From Ariolimax columbianus (lineage: Eukaryota; Mollusca; Gastropoda; Stylommatophora; Arionidae), in the NCBI GenBank assembly GCA_036924085.1, contig JAVGWX010000002.1, positions 86,475,204 to 86,539,203 of the forward strand: a DNA stretch of 64,000 nt. Reading direction: 5' to 3'. Position 1 is the first letter of the stretch. Each line of letters starts with the position of its first letter. Positions 1-11,735 of this stretch are shown here, piece after piece. Below the pieces are notes generated by a model. It worked only from the letters and a program-made list of their open reading frames with translations, was not told the DNA's origin and did not search any database. The position numbers and the translations under genes were made by a program.

Positions 1-156
1 TTTCGTGTTCTTTTGTCTATGTTTCTTAGTAGCGCTGCCTTTTTCCTGTCAAACAAAGGCTGCAATATCGGACTATTTGCCCCCCACCAGTCTTAATCCC
101 AGGCTTTTCTAATGCCATAAGCTGTTACTGCTGCTTTGAGGGTAGCTTTAAGATAT

Positions 157-392
157 GAGACATCGTACAATGAGATATGAGACATCGCACAACGAAGTAT
201 GATAACTCGCTCAATAACGTGTGAGACATCGCACAATAAAATCTGAGACATCGCACAATTACGTTTGAAATCTGGCTCAATGAAGTCTGAAACCTCGCAA
301 AATGAAGTCGGAAACCTGGCACAATGAAGACTGACACCTCGCACAATGACGTACAGAACATCGCACACTGAAGTATCAGACCTCCCAAAATA
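157..392. repeat. Degenerate ~22-bp minisatellite
   Basis: About 11 imperfect copies of a unit like TGAGACATCGCACAATGAAG run through this stretch. Short open frames across it reflect the periodicity and are not genes. Positions 1-156 and 393-745 show nothing recognisable. Confidence 0.7.
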
Positions 393-745
393 AAATACTG
401 ACGCCAATGAAGCGGATTATTTGTGTTTGGGAACAGGAAGAAGTCACCAGGTGCTTCGTTCGGCGTGGATAGGGCATGATTTCATACCCGCACGTTTTTC
501 TGACGTCCAGGACTTGGCTATTGAACTGGAGAGGTAGTTCCAGCCTAGGACAGACACATTCTACAATAATGGTATGATGTTGGTGAAGAATAGATGGGAG
601 AAGTGGTTCACATTGCAGTCTGAATACACAGAGGACTGAAGCTCGCAAAAATTCCTGGACAGGTACTTTGACTCTTTCATAATAAACTGCAACTCTTTTC
701 GATCATCCGTCGTACATATAATGTGTACATCGAGAGAACGTAATT

Positions 746-1096
746 CTAACTATGGTGATCAGTTACGTGTGTATTATGTATGACTTGTGTAAAACTATGG
801 TGATCAGTCACGTGTGTATTATGTATGATTTGTGTAAAACTGTGGTGATAAGTCACGTGTGTATTATGTATGACTTGTGTAAAACTATGGTGATCAGTCA
901 CGTGTGTATTATGGATGACTTGTGTAAAACTATGGTGATCAGTCACGTGTGTATTATGTATGACTTGTGTAAAACTATGGTGATCAGTCACATGTGTATT
1001 ATGTATGACTTGTGTAAACCTATGGTGATCAGTCACGTGTGTATTATGTATGACTTGTGTAAAACTATGGTGATCAGTCACGTGTGTATTGTGTAT
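746..1096. repeat. 45-bp minisatellite
   Basis: About 7.5 copies of a 45-bp unit containing TGATCAGTCACGTG and TATGACTTGTGTAAAAC. Because 45 is a multiple of three, both strands are open with a 15-residue periodic peptide; these frames are artefacts. Further single copies flank the LINE fragments at 2000-2100, 2458-2559, 3463-3562 and 3921-4036, showing that the array once ran through the whole 0.75-4.04 kb stretch. Confidence 0.9.
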
Positions 1097-1999
1097 CTTC
1101 TTCTTCTTCTTCTTCGTTCGCTGTCAGACGTCAACTTGAATTTGTTCGAAGAAAGCAGCTGTCATCCTGAGGTTGTCGACACTGTCATAGAGCTTGTCTA
1201 GTGTTGGCACTGGTAATGGCCACATGTGTTTTCTCTGGTCCTCGTATGTCGGGCAATTTTGCGGCAGATGTTTAGCGGTCATTTTCCCTGTACCACAGGT
1301 GAATTCCTCAGTGCCACCTATCTTCAGTTTATTGAATAGATGGTACCTCATTCTGTTGTGGCCTGTGCGTAGTCTGAAGACCACGACCTGGTCTCTTCTG
1401 TTCAACTGGTAGTAGGCATAATTTTTTGTGTAGCCAGTATGTTCTGTTTCCCATTTGGCCATGTGTCTGGCCCTAAAAAACCTTTTGGACTCTTCGTAGG
1501 TCACACTAGAGTCTGGTTGTGCTAGTCTTGCACCTTCTTTTGCCAGTCTGTCTGCCTCCTCGTTGCCTTGGATGTTACAGTTGGAGGGAACCCAGTGTAC
1601 CACTACTCTTTTTGGTGCGGACTGCTGGCATAGTTGACAGAGTACTGCTCTTAAATCATTAAGTTCAGTATTTTTCTGGCTTTTTAGTGCTGTAACCACG
1701 ACCAGGACATCTGTAAACAGGACTATTTGGCTTTCATTGCTTTCGCCTGTCAACATTGCTTTTAATTCAGCCTTCAGTGCCTCCGCTCTAAAATTGCTTG
1801 AGAATTTTCCAGTTGCCACTGACAGTGTTATTTTTCTACCATTTGTTAGGCTCAGGAATACCACTGCCCCTCCATTCTGTGTTGCGTTTGTTACAGAACC
1901 GTTGGTGTATGCATGGGTCAGTCGACGCTTGGGTAGTTTTCCGCTATGTACCTCCGGGTTATGTCTCTTCTTTCTTTTCCGTCTGGCTGTTCTTGTTTC
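1097..1999 (-). pseudogene. 5'-truncated LINE family A fragment: RNase H and C-terminus
   Basis: On the minus strand this encodes the RNase H and C-terminal region of the same element as 43842-46100, ending in a (GAA)n tail (CTT repeats from 1097). Motifs are FRAEAL, LFTDVL and NEEADRL, then the terminal Cys-containing region QNCPTYEDQR. The first catalytic Asp of RNase H is replaced: the full copy reads YTDGS, this one YTNGS (codon at 1903-1901). A one-base deletion just upstream breaks the frame. GTGTATTGTGTAT at 1084-1096 and 2000-2012 fits a target-site duplication, though the host minisatellite is itself repetitive. Confidence 0.87.
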
Positions 2000-2559
2000 G
2001 TGTATTGTGTATGACTTGTGTAAAACTGTGGTGATCAGTCACGTGTGTATTGTGTATGACTTGTGTAAAACTATGGTGATCAGTCACGTGGATATTGTGT
2101 ATGGCTTGGCTTCGTTCGTTCTCAATCTCCCGCTACAAAGCCTTAAAAGGGCTTAAGTAGCAGGATGTAGTTCAGATAGCGGAAGGCGTTGTGTTGTAGT
2201 TTACAGCTTGACTGCGATATTTGCACCTTTCGGTCCAACACATTCGACTTCAGTAATCATTGTTTTTAGTACCGGGTTAGCATTCCCTCTTCGATCTCTT
2301 CTCTTTAGCCAGTCTGCCCTGCTGCAGCCTGTTATCCAGGATCACTGCGTGGATGTGTAGAAGGGTCTTGTCAGCTTTGGTTCGCTGGCTCTGACGCTAG
2401 CAGTCAGCTATGGGTCGCTGACCACTGCAGCTCATGCGCTGCTCAGCATCTTGATCCAGTATTGTGTATGACTTGTGTAAAACTATGGTGATCAGTCACG
2501 TGTGTATTGTGTATGACGTGTGTAAAACTATGGTGATCAGTCACGTGTGTATTGTGTAT

Positions 2560-3462
2560 CTTCTTCTTCTTCTTCTTCGTTCGCTGTCAGACGTCAACTT
2601 GAATTTGTTCGAAGAAAGCAGCTGTCATCCTGAGGTTGTCGACACTGTCATAGAGCTTGTCTAGTGTTGGCACTGGTAATGGCCACATGTGTTTTCTCTG
2701 GTCCTCGTATGTCGGGCAATTTTGCGGCAGATGTTTAGCGGTCATTTTCCCTGTACCACAGGTGAATTCCTCAGTGCCACCTATCTTCAGTTTATTGAAT
2801 AGATGGTACCTCATTCTGTTGTGGCCTGTGCGTAGTCTGAAGACCACGACCTGGTCTCTTCTGTTCAACTGGTAGTAGGCATAATTTTTTGTGTAGCCAG
2901 TATGTTCTGTTTCCCATTTGGCCATGTGTCTGGCCCTAAAAAACCTTTTGGACTCTTCGTAGGTCACACTAGAGTCTGGTTGTGCTAGTCTTGCACCTTC
3001 TTTTGCCAGTCTGTCTGCCTCCTCGTTGCCTTGGATGTTACAGTTGGAAGGAACCCAGTGTACCACTACTCTTTTTGGTGCGGACTGCTGGCATAGTTGA
3101 CAGAGTACTGCTCTTAAATCATTAAGTTCAGTATTTTTCTGGCTTTTTAGTGCTGTAACCACGACCAGGACATCTGTAAACAGGACTATTTGGCTTTCAT
3201 TGCTTTCGCCTGTCAACATTGCTTTTAATTCAGCCTTCAGTGCCTCCGCTCTAAAATTGCTTGAGAATTTTCCAGTTGCCACTGACAGTGTTATTTTTCT
3301 ACCATTTGTTAGGCTCAGGAATACCACTGCCCCTCCATTCTGTGTTGCGTTTGTTACAGAACCGTTGGTGTATGCATGGGTCAGTCGACGCTTGGGTAGT
3401 TTTCCGCTATGTACCTCCGGGTTATGTCTCTTCTTTCTTTTCCGTCTGGCTGTTCTTGTTTC
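2560..3462 (-). pseudogene. Second copy of the LINE family A RNase H fragment
   Basis: This is the duplicate of the 1097-1999 fragment, carried by the 1,463-bp tandem duplication. It keeps the same frameshift and the same Asp to Asn change (codon at 3366-3364). Shared lesions show the duplication came after inactivation. Confidence 0.87.
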
Positions 3463-4041
3463 GTGTATTGTGTATGACTTGTGTAAAACTGTGGTGATCA
3501 GTCACGTGTGTATTGTGTATGACTTGTGTAAAACTATGGTGATCAGTCACGTGGATATTGTGTATGGCTTGGCTTCGTTCGTTCTCAATCTCCCGCTACA
3601 AAGCCTTAAAAGGGCTTAAGTAGCAGGATGTAGTTCAGATAGCGGAAGGCGTTGTGTTGTAGTTTACAGCTTGACTGCGATATTTGCACCTTTCGGTCCA
3701 ACACATTCGACTTCAGTAAGCATTGTTTTTAGTACCGGGTTAGCATTCCCTCTTCGATCTCTTCTCTTTAGCCAGTCTGCCCTGCTGCAGCCTGTTATCC
3801 AGGATCACTGCGTGGATGTGTAGAAGGGTCTTGTCAGCTTTGGTTCGCTGGCTCTGACGCTAGCAGTCAGCTATGGGTCGCTGACCACTGCAGCTCATGC
3901 GCTGCTCAGCATCTTGATCCAGTATTGTGTATGACTTGTGTAAAACTATGGTGATCAGTCACGTGTGTATTGTGTATGACGTGTGTAAAACTATGGTGAT
4001 CAGTCACGTGTGTATTGTGTATGACGTGTGTAAACCATCAC

Positions 4042-4191
4042 CTGGAAAACAACCTGAACTTGTTCCTCCACAGAAGGTGCATCACGTGCGCTCCCGAGGA
4101 TCTCAACAATCGCCATCTTCATTCGAATCACGTGACTTGGCCCGTTGAGCAAGATGAAGAAAAAAGAGACAGCGAACAACATCCGAGTCAC
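4042..4191 (-). CDS. GPCR exon 6: TM6 and ECL3
   Basis: The acceptor (ctcctacag|GTG) precedes 4191 and the donor (TTCCAG|gtgatg) follows 4042. The exon is exactly 50 codons. TM6 reads TRMLFAVSFFFILLNGPS followed by HVIRMKMAI; the Pro matches P6.50 in a context common in lophotrochozoan peptide-type receptors. The remainder is ECL3 ending VQVVFQ. TM7 would start in the next exon to the left, but only minisatellite and LINE fragments lie between here and position 1, so that exon is outside the window. Confidence 0.83.
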
Positions 4192-4539
4192 CTGTAGGAG
4201 TGAGATTGTGAATGTAATTAAATCTCAGTGTGAGAACACAGCTCTCGGAAAGGAGCAGGCGATATTCCATGATCTAAGGCACGCGCTCCCATGTGTGTCT
4301 GTTGTGTCGTCGGCTGAAATAGAAAACTAAAGAGCAAAATGATTTCAAAGCAATTTTCATATGTAAGTATCTTAGAGTAGTTTTAAACTGTGTGTTTCCA
4401 CTGGATACACTGAAGCGATCCATAGCCACATACATCAACACACAGACCCATAAGCATTAGTTTGGGAAACAAAACATCTTGTCATCGACTCCTACACAGA
4501 GATCTGCTTACGAATGCTAATTCCGCGAAATGTAATAAA

Positions 4540-4759
4540 TCGTATGTTTCTGCCATCAATTAGATGAGTCGACTGCGTAATACACAAAGCAATGCTTTGC
4601 ATCTTGATCCCGTATGTTTCTGCCATCAATTAGATGAGTCGACTGTGTAATACACAAAGCAGTGCTTTGCATCTAGATCCCGTATGTTTCTGCCATCAAT
4701 TAGATGAGTCGACTGTGTAATACACAAAGCAGTGCTTTGCATCTTTATCCCGTATGTTT
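4540..4759. repeat. 70-bp minisatellite, three copies
   Basis: Three nearly identical 70-bp units start at 4540, 4610 and 4680 (CGTATGTTTCTGCCATCAAT and onward, ending AAGCAGTGCTTTGCATC), with a short partial at 4750. Sequence from 4192 to 4539 and from 4760 to 5250 is AT-rich intron with nothing recognised. Confidence 0.88.
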
Positions 4760-5249
4760 AACATTTTATTGAAATAAATCATATTGAAAAATATATTATC
4801 CGTGTTTTTTTAAATTTACCTATTTAAAAGCCTTTTTTAAATGTATCGGAGTCGTTAGACACTTTGCTTTTATAAAATTGGGTCGCTACTCGAATAAGGT
4901 TGGAAATCTGTGTTCTATAGAGTGAACGTCAATATCTACAAATTTAATTAGTCTTGCCAAATATCCAGATTTATGCGGATTTGCTTTTCTTTTGACCTCA
5001 AAATCGAACGTCTGGCCGGAATATTGAAAATTGTGATTTGTCGAGTCTGTTGGGAAATATTTTGTTTGTCGGTGCTGGTCATAAAGCCAATGGGATAATA
5101 CTTTATTCAAAGGGAAGAGAATGTAGAATATTGTTTACTGTGGAATATATCAACGTAATCTTTCAACCTTTACAACTAGTATATTACAAATGTAAAAATA
5201 ATTAATGTTTACTATTCAATGTTTATTTAGTCAGCTCAATGTTCGCATA

Positions 5250-5870
5250 CATTTACAGTGGGTGGTGAGGAAATAGATCAGGTTACACATTTTGAATATC
5301 TGGGCTCCAGAATCGACAAAAATGGTGACTGCTCGAAAGAAATCAGAAGAAGACTAGCTATGGCAATGCAGAGACTGAACAGCCTGAAGAAATTATGGCA
5401 GGGCACCAACAAAATGATAAAAGTAAAAGTCTTGAGAGCCTGTGTTTTTCCTGTGGCAGCTTATTGGCTGTGAAGCATGGACGATTACCAAAACTTCTAG
5501 ACAAAGAATCGAATCCTTCGAGTCCAAATGTTACAGAAAGATCCTCAGAATACCCTGGACAGAGAAAAGAACAAATGTAGACATTCGGCAAGAGTTGAGC
5601 ATAGATGAGAACTGGTTTATCAATTCCATTTTGGCTTGAAAATGCAAATACTTTGGTCACATCAAGAGACACAACGGTCTTGAGAGGACGGTGATGGAAG
5701 GTCTGGTGCCAGGCAAAAGAGGAAGGGGTAGACCAAGAAGACGATGGCACTAAGATATCCAGGAGTGCCTGAGTATGGCAGTGGCGGAAGCTGGAGTTTT
5801 GGCTAGGGAACGAGTTTCTTTCAGACAGACTGTCATGGGAGCGACGTTCTACAAAGGACATGCTACATGA
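5250..5870 (+). pseudogene. RTE-like LINE relic, C-terminal RT region
   Basis: The frame reads VTHFEYLGSRIDKNGDCSKE, then WQGTNKMIKVKVLRACV, CEAWTITK, FESKCYRKILRIPWTEKRTN, YFGHIKRHN and GRGRPRRRW. This is the conserved order of the region downstream of the reverse transcriptase active site in RTE-type endonuclease-reverse transcriptases. It is broken by at least one frameshift near 5465 and by stops near 5638 and 5752. No RNase H is present, unlike families A and B. Confidence 0.8.
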
Positions 5871-6237
5871 TGATGAATGTTCCCAAAGATGGTGTAATGC
5901 TTGTCATTCAAGTGTGCAGTGTTTGACTAATGGCTCTTCATTCATCATTAGTTAGAAATAAAAAGAAAAGGTAGTTGTGTATCGCTACCGATGACTGCGA
6001 CATCATTGGACAGTATTGCCTTTATGGTGTAGCTTGCGCTGTATTTGGATTAAAATAAGAAAAACACTACGCTGGTCATCAATCGTACTTTCTGGTTCCA
6101 AGCTACATTGGACCAGTGGCAAGACGTAAATCAAGACGATTGGAGGTAACTCAGGATGCAGGTACTCTGGTCCCACGTTATTGAACACATGAATCGTGTG
6201 GAACTTTTCGGTTTTTCTGTTGTCCTCTTGTGTTAGG

Positions 6238-6312
6238 GGTCTCCGTGGCGAAGTGGTGGATTCGTTTGTCTCGTGTTCAGACGGTCGGGGTTCGAATTCG
6301 AGCAGCGGTGGT
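6238..6312 (+). repeat. tRNA-like sequence, probable SINE head
   Basis: An A-box-like GGCGAAGTGGT (6247-6257) and a B-box-like GGTTCGAATTC (6289-6299) are spaced as in a tRNA gene. The acceptor stem does not pair well, so this is more likely a tRNA-derived SINE than a functional tRNA. The body probably runs on to about 6420. Confidence 0.5.
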
Positions 6313-6534
6313 CGGTTCATGATGACAATTTATTCAGGAGATCCCTTAGTTCATCACTGGAGCTACCGAGTTCTTGCTTTGTGCGATGCTCTCGGGCAAG
6401 TGCTCAGCTGAGGTTAGACCGGTTCCAAAAAAGCGCAGATATTCTTTAGCAGGTCTTCAGTTGCATACATATACATGACATATATGGTGCTCCACAGATC
6501 TGTCCTTTATGTGGTCTGGAGACATGCACACTGT

Positions 6535-6745
6535 GACGGTGGGCTGGAGACATGTAAAGTGTAGGTGGGCTGGATAAAGTGTCAGTGCGATGGAGACAGG
6601 TAAAGTGTAGGTGGACTGGAGACAGATACAGTGTAGGTAGGATGGAGGCAGGTAATGTTTAAGTGAGATGGAGACAGGTAAAGGATTAGATGGGATAGAG
6701 ACAGGTAAAGCGTAGATAGGCTGCAGACAGGTAAAGTGTGTGGAA
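6535..6745. repeat. ~25-bp degenerate minisatellite
   Basis: About eight imperfect copies of a unit like GGAGACAGGTAAAGTGTAGG, with variation in length and spacing. No gene is seen from 6320 to 6534 or from 6746 to 7247. Confidence 0.75.
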
Positions 6746-7247
6746 ACATTCCCTAAGAAATGCTTGCAGAAGACCGATGTACTGTTTGCCCCGGTGCAGA
6801 TATGAGAGCAACGGACACGTCTCATCATCATCGGTATTTCGTTGAACAGATCTAAGAGTGATTGTACGGTTTGTCATAGCACGTGTCTCCATGTGACCCT
6901 ATCAACTGCAGCTTCCTTAATTTCACCACATCTTTGGGCTTCATTGGGTCTGCATGCATTATTTGTGAAGGTGATCTATGGTCACACCATTCATTCTTTT
7001 ACTTTGAATTTTGCCTGATAGAATATCCTGTAGAATACATTCCATATTGTGTCCCAGTCAACTCAATCTTCGTTTCTGTATCATTTTAAAAATGTGTCAC
7101 AGTCAAAATATTTTCAAAATGTGTCTTCCTGAACTTATTACAGTGATGACATTGTCGTTGGATATTTTTTCTATCCAACTCACTTTTGTCTTTCTCCGGT
7201 AAGCATTTTTCTAAAGATTTGGTCCATGTTTCAGCCCCTTTCAGTGC

Positions 7248-7770
7248 ATTTGGCCGTCATTGAGTGGCTTCTTGTCCTCAGCTCTATAGAATTTGGCCGT
7301 CATTGAGTGGCTTCTTGTCCTCAGCTCTATATCATTTGGCTGTCATTGAGTGGCTTCTTGTCCTCGGCTCTATTTCATTTGGCCGTTATTGAGTGGCTTC
7401 TTGTCCTCAGCTCTATATCATTTGGCCGTCATTGAGTGGCTTCTTGTCCTCAGCTCTATATCATTTGGCCGTCATTGAGTGGCTTCTTGTCCTCAGCTCT
7501 ATATCATGTGGCCGTCATTGAGTGGCTTCTTGTCCTCAGCTCTATATCTTTTGGCCGTCATTGAGGGGCTTCTTGTCCTCAGCTCTATATCATTTGTCCG
7601 TCATTGTGTGGCTTCTTGTCCTCGGCTCTATATCATATGGCCGTCATTGAGTGGCTTCTTATTCTTGGCTCTATATCATTTGGCCGTCATTGTGTGGCTT
7701 CTTGTCCTCGGCTCTATATCATTTGGCCGTCATTGTGTGGCTTTTTGTCATCGGCTCTATCTTGATATTT
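7248..7770. repeat. 43-bp minisatellite, ~12 copies
   Basis: A 43-bp unit, ATTTGGCCGTCATTGAGTGG followed by CTTCTTGTCCTCAGCTCTAT, repeats about 12 times with scattered substitutions. The unit is not a multiple of three, so open frames cycle through all phases. Confidence 0.92.
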
Positions 7771-7859
7771 TTTTCTAAATTAGTTATTTGTGTTGTTGTC
7801 TGAAACACGTTTTTGCCAGTTCACCCGTTGTCTTACTTTATGTCTCATTGTCAGCATAG

Positions 7860-8235
7860 TCTGTGATGGTTTACCCTAATCATATAAACTTATATGATGG
7901 TTTGCCCTAATTATATAAACTTCTGTGATGGTTTTCCCTAATCATATAAACTTATGTGATGGTTTGCCGTAATCATTTAAACCCATGTGATGGTTTGCCT
8001 AAATTATATAAACTTATGCGATGGTTTGCCCTAATTATTTAAACTTCTGTGATGGTTTGTCCTAATCATATAAACTTCTGTGATGATTTGCAATAATTAT
8101 ATAAACTTTTTTGATGGTTTACCTTAATTAGATAAACTTCTGTAATGGTTTGCCCTATTTATATAAACATATGTGATGGTTTGCCCTTAATATATCACTT
8201 TCTGTGATGATTTGCCCTAAATATTTCAACTTTGT
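7860..8235. repeat. 31-bp minisatellite, ~12 copies
   Basis: A degenerate unit of about 31 bp, TGTGATGGTTTGCCCTAATC plus ATATAAACT, repeated about 12 times. It follows the 43-bp array directly but shares no sequence with it. Confidence 0.88.
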
Positions 8236-8429
8236 ATTCGATTATTTCGCCATTGATGATAATATCTATCTGCCTATATTATGCCGGGCTATTACCAAAG
8301 TCTTTGTTTTCGATGTATATTTTCAAGCCAAACTCTTTGACTGTGCTGTTAATTTGTTCTAGTAGCATTTGCATCGTTGCTATTGATTCTCCCCCGATGG
8401 CTTGGTCGTCGGCAAATTTGAGTACAGGA

Positions 8430-9250
8430 CAGAAACTTGTGTGCAATCTGTGCGAGACGAAAGGAAGATTACATTGTGTGTATGACCTATATCTATGCCA
8501 TGGGAGTTACATTGTGTGCAATCTGTACAGGACGAAGGGGATATTATATTGTGTGTATGCCCTATACGTGATGACAAGGGTGTTAACTTGTGTGCAATCT
8601 GTACATGATGACAAGGGTGTTAACATGTGTGTGGTCTGTACAGGATGACAAGGGAGTTAACTTGTGTGTGGTCTGTACAGGATATAGCAAGAGTTAACTT
8701 GTGTGGTCTGTACATGATGACAAGGGTGTTAACTTGTGTTTAGTCTGTACTGGACGAAGGAGATATTATATCTTGGTGTTTGGTAAATATGTGATGATAG
8801 CAGCATTAACTAGTGTGTGGTATGTACGGGTTGACGGGAAGATTATATTGTGTGTTTGTCCTATACGTGGTGACAGGGGAGTTAACTTGTCTGTGGTCTG
8901 CACATGATGACAAGGGAGTTAACTTGTGTGTGTTCTGGTTCGGGATGACAGGGGAGTTTAATTGTGTGTGTTTTGTTCGGGATGACAGGGGAGTTAACTT
9001 GTGTGTGGTCTATACGGGATGAAGGGGAGATTAAATCGTGTATTTAGTCTGAATGTGATGACAAGAGCGTTAATTTGTGTTCGGTCTGTACTGGACGACG
9101 GGGACATTATATCGAGGATATGGCCTATGCGTTTTGACAGGGGAGTTAACTTGTATGTTGTCTGTATACGTTGACAAGGGAGTTAACATGTGTGCAGTCT
9201 ATACTGGACGACGGGGAGATTATTTCGTGTGAATGGTCTAAACGTGATGA
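8430..9250. repeat. ~37-bp degenerate minisatellite
   Basis: More than 20 diverged copies of a unit built from GTGTGTGGTCTGTACAGGAT and GACAAGGGAGTTAACTT. Two interleaved variants are visible: one with GACAAGGGAGTTAAC, the other with GACGGGGAGATTATA. Plus-strand frames here (such as 8232-8648) are repeat artefacts. Confidence 0.8.
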
Positions 9251-9283
9251 CAGGGAAGTAGGAAAATAAAAAAGTGTCTTTAT

Positions 9284-9712
9284 ATGTTGCGACATCTTTA
9301 TTCCATAGCTTCAGCAGCAATCAAGGTAAGAAAGATCAGAACAATGAAGACATTTTTCAAAGGCTGTCTACTTTGGTTTAATCTTCTAACTCATTTCATT
9401 ATTGCAGAAAGGTGCATTCGTCACCTAGAGATTTTAACCTTGATAGCCTATGAAACCACTTTCTCTCTATTTGTGGGATGCGCATACTTTAACAGTGTTA
9501 TGGTTATTCTTATTTTAGCTATTTCTCTCGCTGCTCTGAAGACAGCCATGACGATATTTAATGTAAAGATCCACTTGAAGTTCAGCTATTTGACCTTAAA
9601 AGATTTAACATTGTGTGCAACAGCGATGTCTCTTATCACCATTCATTTTCTTCCGGGTAATGAATGGATTAGGAGAAACACAAGTTCAACCAACAACAAT
9701 GGAAATCAATAG
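9284..9712 (+). CDS. Unrecognised 142-codon open frame
   Basis: This is the longest non-repetitive plus-strand frame in the 9.2-12 kb stretch. It has hydrophobic segments (around FVGCAYFNSVMVILILAISL and FKGCLLWFNLLTHFII) and ends in a Thr/Ser/Asn-rich tail. I recognise no family, and AT-rich intronic sequence makes chance frames likely. A GTAAG at about 9325 and a tttcattattgcag at about 9395-9408 could be splice signals, but nothing supports their use. Confidence 0.12.
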   Translation: MLRHLYSIASAAIKVRKIRTMKTFFKGCLLWFNLLTHFIIAERCIRHLEILTLIAYETTFSLFVGCAYFNSVMVILILAISLAALKTAMTIFNVKIHLKFSYLTLKDLTLCATAMSLITIHFLPGNEWIRRNTSSTNNNGNQ

Positions 9713-10314
9713 AATTTAAGACAACGATTTGATGATCTAGATTTTGTTTATGTATTAGCTATTCTGCCTAACAACTTCAACAAAAAGTAGAATGAAAACG
9801 AATGAATAGTCACAAACATTGGGTCTGAAGTTAAACAGAGGATAAAGCAAAGGTTATTTGAATAAAGGCGCAAAACGACAATCACATTGTGTTAAGGGAG
9901 ATTATACTACGGTAGGCGGAATAATTGATGTATCTGGGTAGCAATACAGTCGTAGTGGGAGGTAAAGATAAGAGATTTCACATGAAATCGAGAATTTATG
10001 GAAATCGAAAGAAGTTAAGTCCGCCACAGAAATACAGATGTCCAAATCTAATGTACTATATATAGATCTGTGGCTTTTAGAACAACGAAAACTGCAACGA
10101 AAAATGTTCACAGTCAATGAGTGGCTGTGCTAAATAGTGGGATGTAAAACGTCTAATAAAGTATTTAACGTGGACCAGTGGGAAACAGCCAGGAATATAC
10201 GCTTGACCTAGTGGAAAGGTACTGATGTTGGATAGGACACACATTATGGGAAACAGCTGATAACATTACAACACTCTCTCAGTTGTAATTTCCCAAAGAC
10301 AAGAGTGCTAGAGG

Positions 10315-10640
10315 CAGGCATAAACAGTCGATGAGAAGGCAGACATAAACAGTCGTTGAGAAGGCATACATAAACAGTCAATGAGAAGGCAGACATAAAT
10401 AGTCGATGAGAAGGCAGACATAAACAGTCAATGAGAAGGCAGACATAAATAGTCGATGAGAAGGCAGACATAAACAGTCGATGAGAAGACAGACATAAAC
10501 AGTCAATGAGAAGGCAGACATAAACAGTCAATGAGAAGGCAGACATAAACAGTCAATGAGAAGGCAGACATAAACAGTCAATGAGAAGGCAGAAATAAAC
10601 AGTCGATGAGAAGGCAGACATAACCAGTCGACGAGAAGAG
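10315..10640. repeat. 25-bp minisatellite, ~12 copies
   Basis: A 25-bp unit, AGTCAATGAGAAGGCAGACA plus TAAAC, with a CAATGAG/CGATGAG alternation. Minus-strand frames with a 25-residue period are artefacts. Sequence from 9713 to 10314 and from 10641 to 11650 holds nothing I recognise. Confidence 0.9.
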
Positions 10641-11650
10641 AGTGGGACAACAACAAAAGCAACATGGAAGACGTAGGCAGAGCTGGAATGGGTGACATGA
10701 AGAACTGAAGTGCATTTTTTTAAGGCTCTATGCTCCACTGGGAGCGGACATGCATAATTTGATTGTATGATTAATTGTCACTGCTTTATTCAGTATAGAA
10801 TTGACGCGTTGTCGAGTAGTTAGAAAACCGGCATGCTATTTAAGAGACGAAGATGTATATCGATTACGTCGTATACAGCGACATCCCCATTCAAGGCAAC
10901 CTTTATTTCTCTTCATATACACCTTGACGGCAGATCTCAACTCTAGAATACACGATGCAATAATTTCTTTTTTAAACACATTTAAAAAAAATTAGCTGTC
11001 ACAACAATTATTATTAACAAGAGCAGGTTCATTCTATATTGTTGAAGCAAGATTTGGACGGCCTTCCTTGTTGTTGCTTAGAAATTGGCTGGCAGGGCAA
11101 CTAGCCATAAGGCACCAGAAAAAGGAAGCTGGTTTACGGAAAACGTCTTTCTGCCACGGAAAGTAATCAATAAAATACTGGTTCTGTTCTAACCACAGAG
11201 AAAACCTATCAACTCAACCTTGTGCCATGTCGAATCTGAAACCACAGGTCAGCATCCCACGAGCCACTTGGCTAACAGATTTCCCTGGACACTGTTGGTA
11301 AGTTACTATTTCCGTTTCTCCTCTGTTCTGCTTATGCACCACTGCGTTCCTCCGAAACGAAACTTGTGGACTGCTTGAACATTTATGCTTTTTTAAAACG
11401 TGTGTCTATGGTGTTCTGCAAGGGCAGATCTCTGTCAATCGTCGTTCTGAAAAATCTTTGGACTTCCACTATGTGCTCGCATTCTAAGCAGCACTTCAGG
11501 ATGTATTTTCTTTATTTAAAGTTAAATCTTCTTTCAGACACAATATATAATTGGATAGACCGTAAACATGAAAAGAAATTGTCAACTGTAAGAACAAATA
11601 TTTCGTTAGTCATGACTGTGAGCATTTGTGTAATTTTATACTCTTATAAG

Positions 11651-11735
11651 TGTGTGTCTGTGTGTGTGGTGTATGCGTGTATGTGTGTATGTATGTGTGT
11701 GTGTATATATGTGTGTATATGTATATGTTTTTATT
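11651..11735. repeat. (TG)n / (TATG)n microsatellite
   Basis: An interrupted GTGTGT and TATGTGTG simple repeat on the plus strand. Flanking sequence to 12420 is AT-rich and without a recognisable gene. Confidence 0.85.

Larger units (their letters stand above)
1036..3961. repeat. 1,463-bp tandem duplication (two units)
   Basis: Sequence from about 1036 to 2498 is repeated at 2499 to 3961 with an offset of exactly 1,463 bp. Only a few differences are visible outside the minisatellite edges, for example at 1588 versus 3051 and about 2257 versus 3720. Each unit contains a minisatellite copy, the LINE family A fragment, two more minisatellite copies, and about 350 bp of unidentified sequence (2105-2457 and 3568-3920). 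The near identity means a recent duplication or an assembly duplication. Confidence 0.85.

Noticed and set aside
746..1201. Opposing 111- and 149-codon frames
   Set aside because: A product of the 45-bp minisatellite; the unit length is a multiple of three and lacks stops.
6238..6312. Functional tRNA genes at 6238, 19490, 24868 and 56207
   Set aside because: A- and B-boxes are present but acceptor stems and anticodon arms do not fold convincingly by eye; tRNA-derived SINE heads fit better. A tRNAscan-SE run would decide.
7248..8235. CRISPR array
   Set aside because: Repeats are head-to-tail without unique spacers and the window is eukaryotic.
9284..9712. Membrane protein gene
   Set aside because: Hydrophobic segments exist, but no family, no supported splice structure and an AT-rich intronic setting; kept only as a very low confidence frame.
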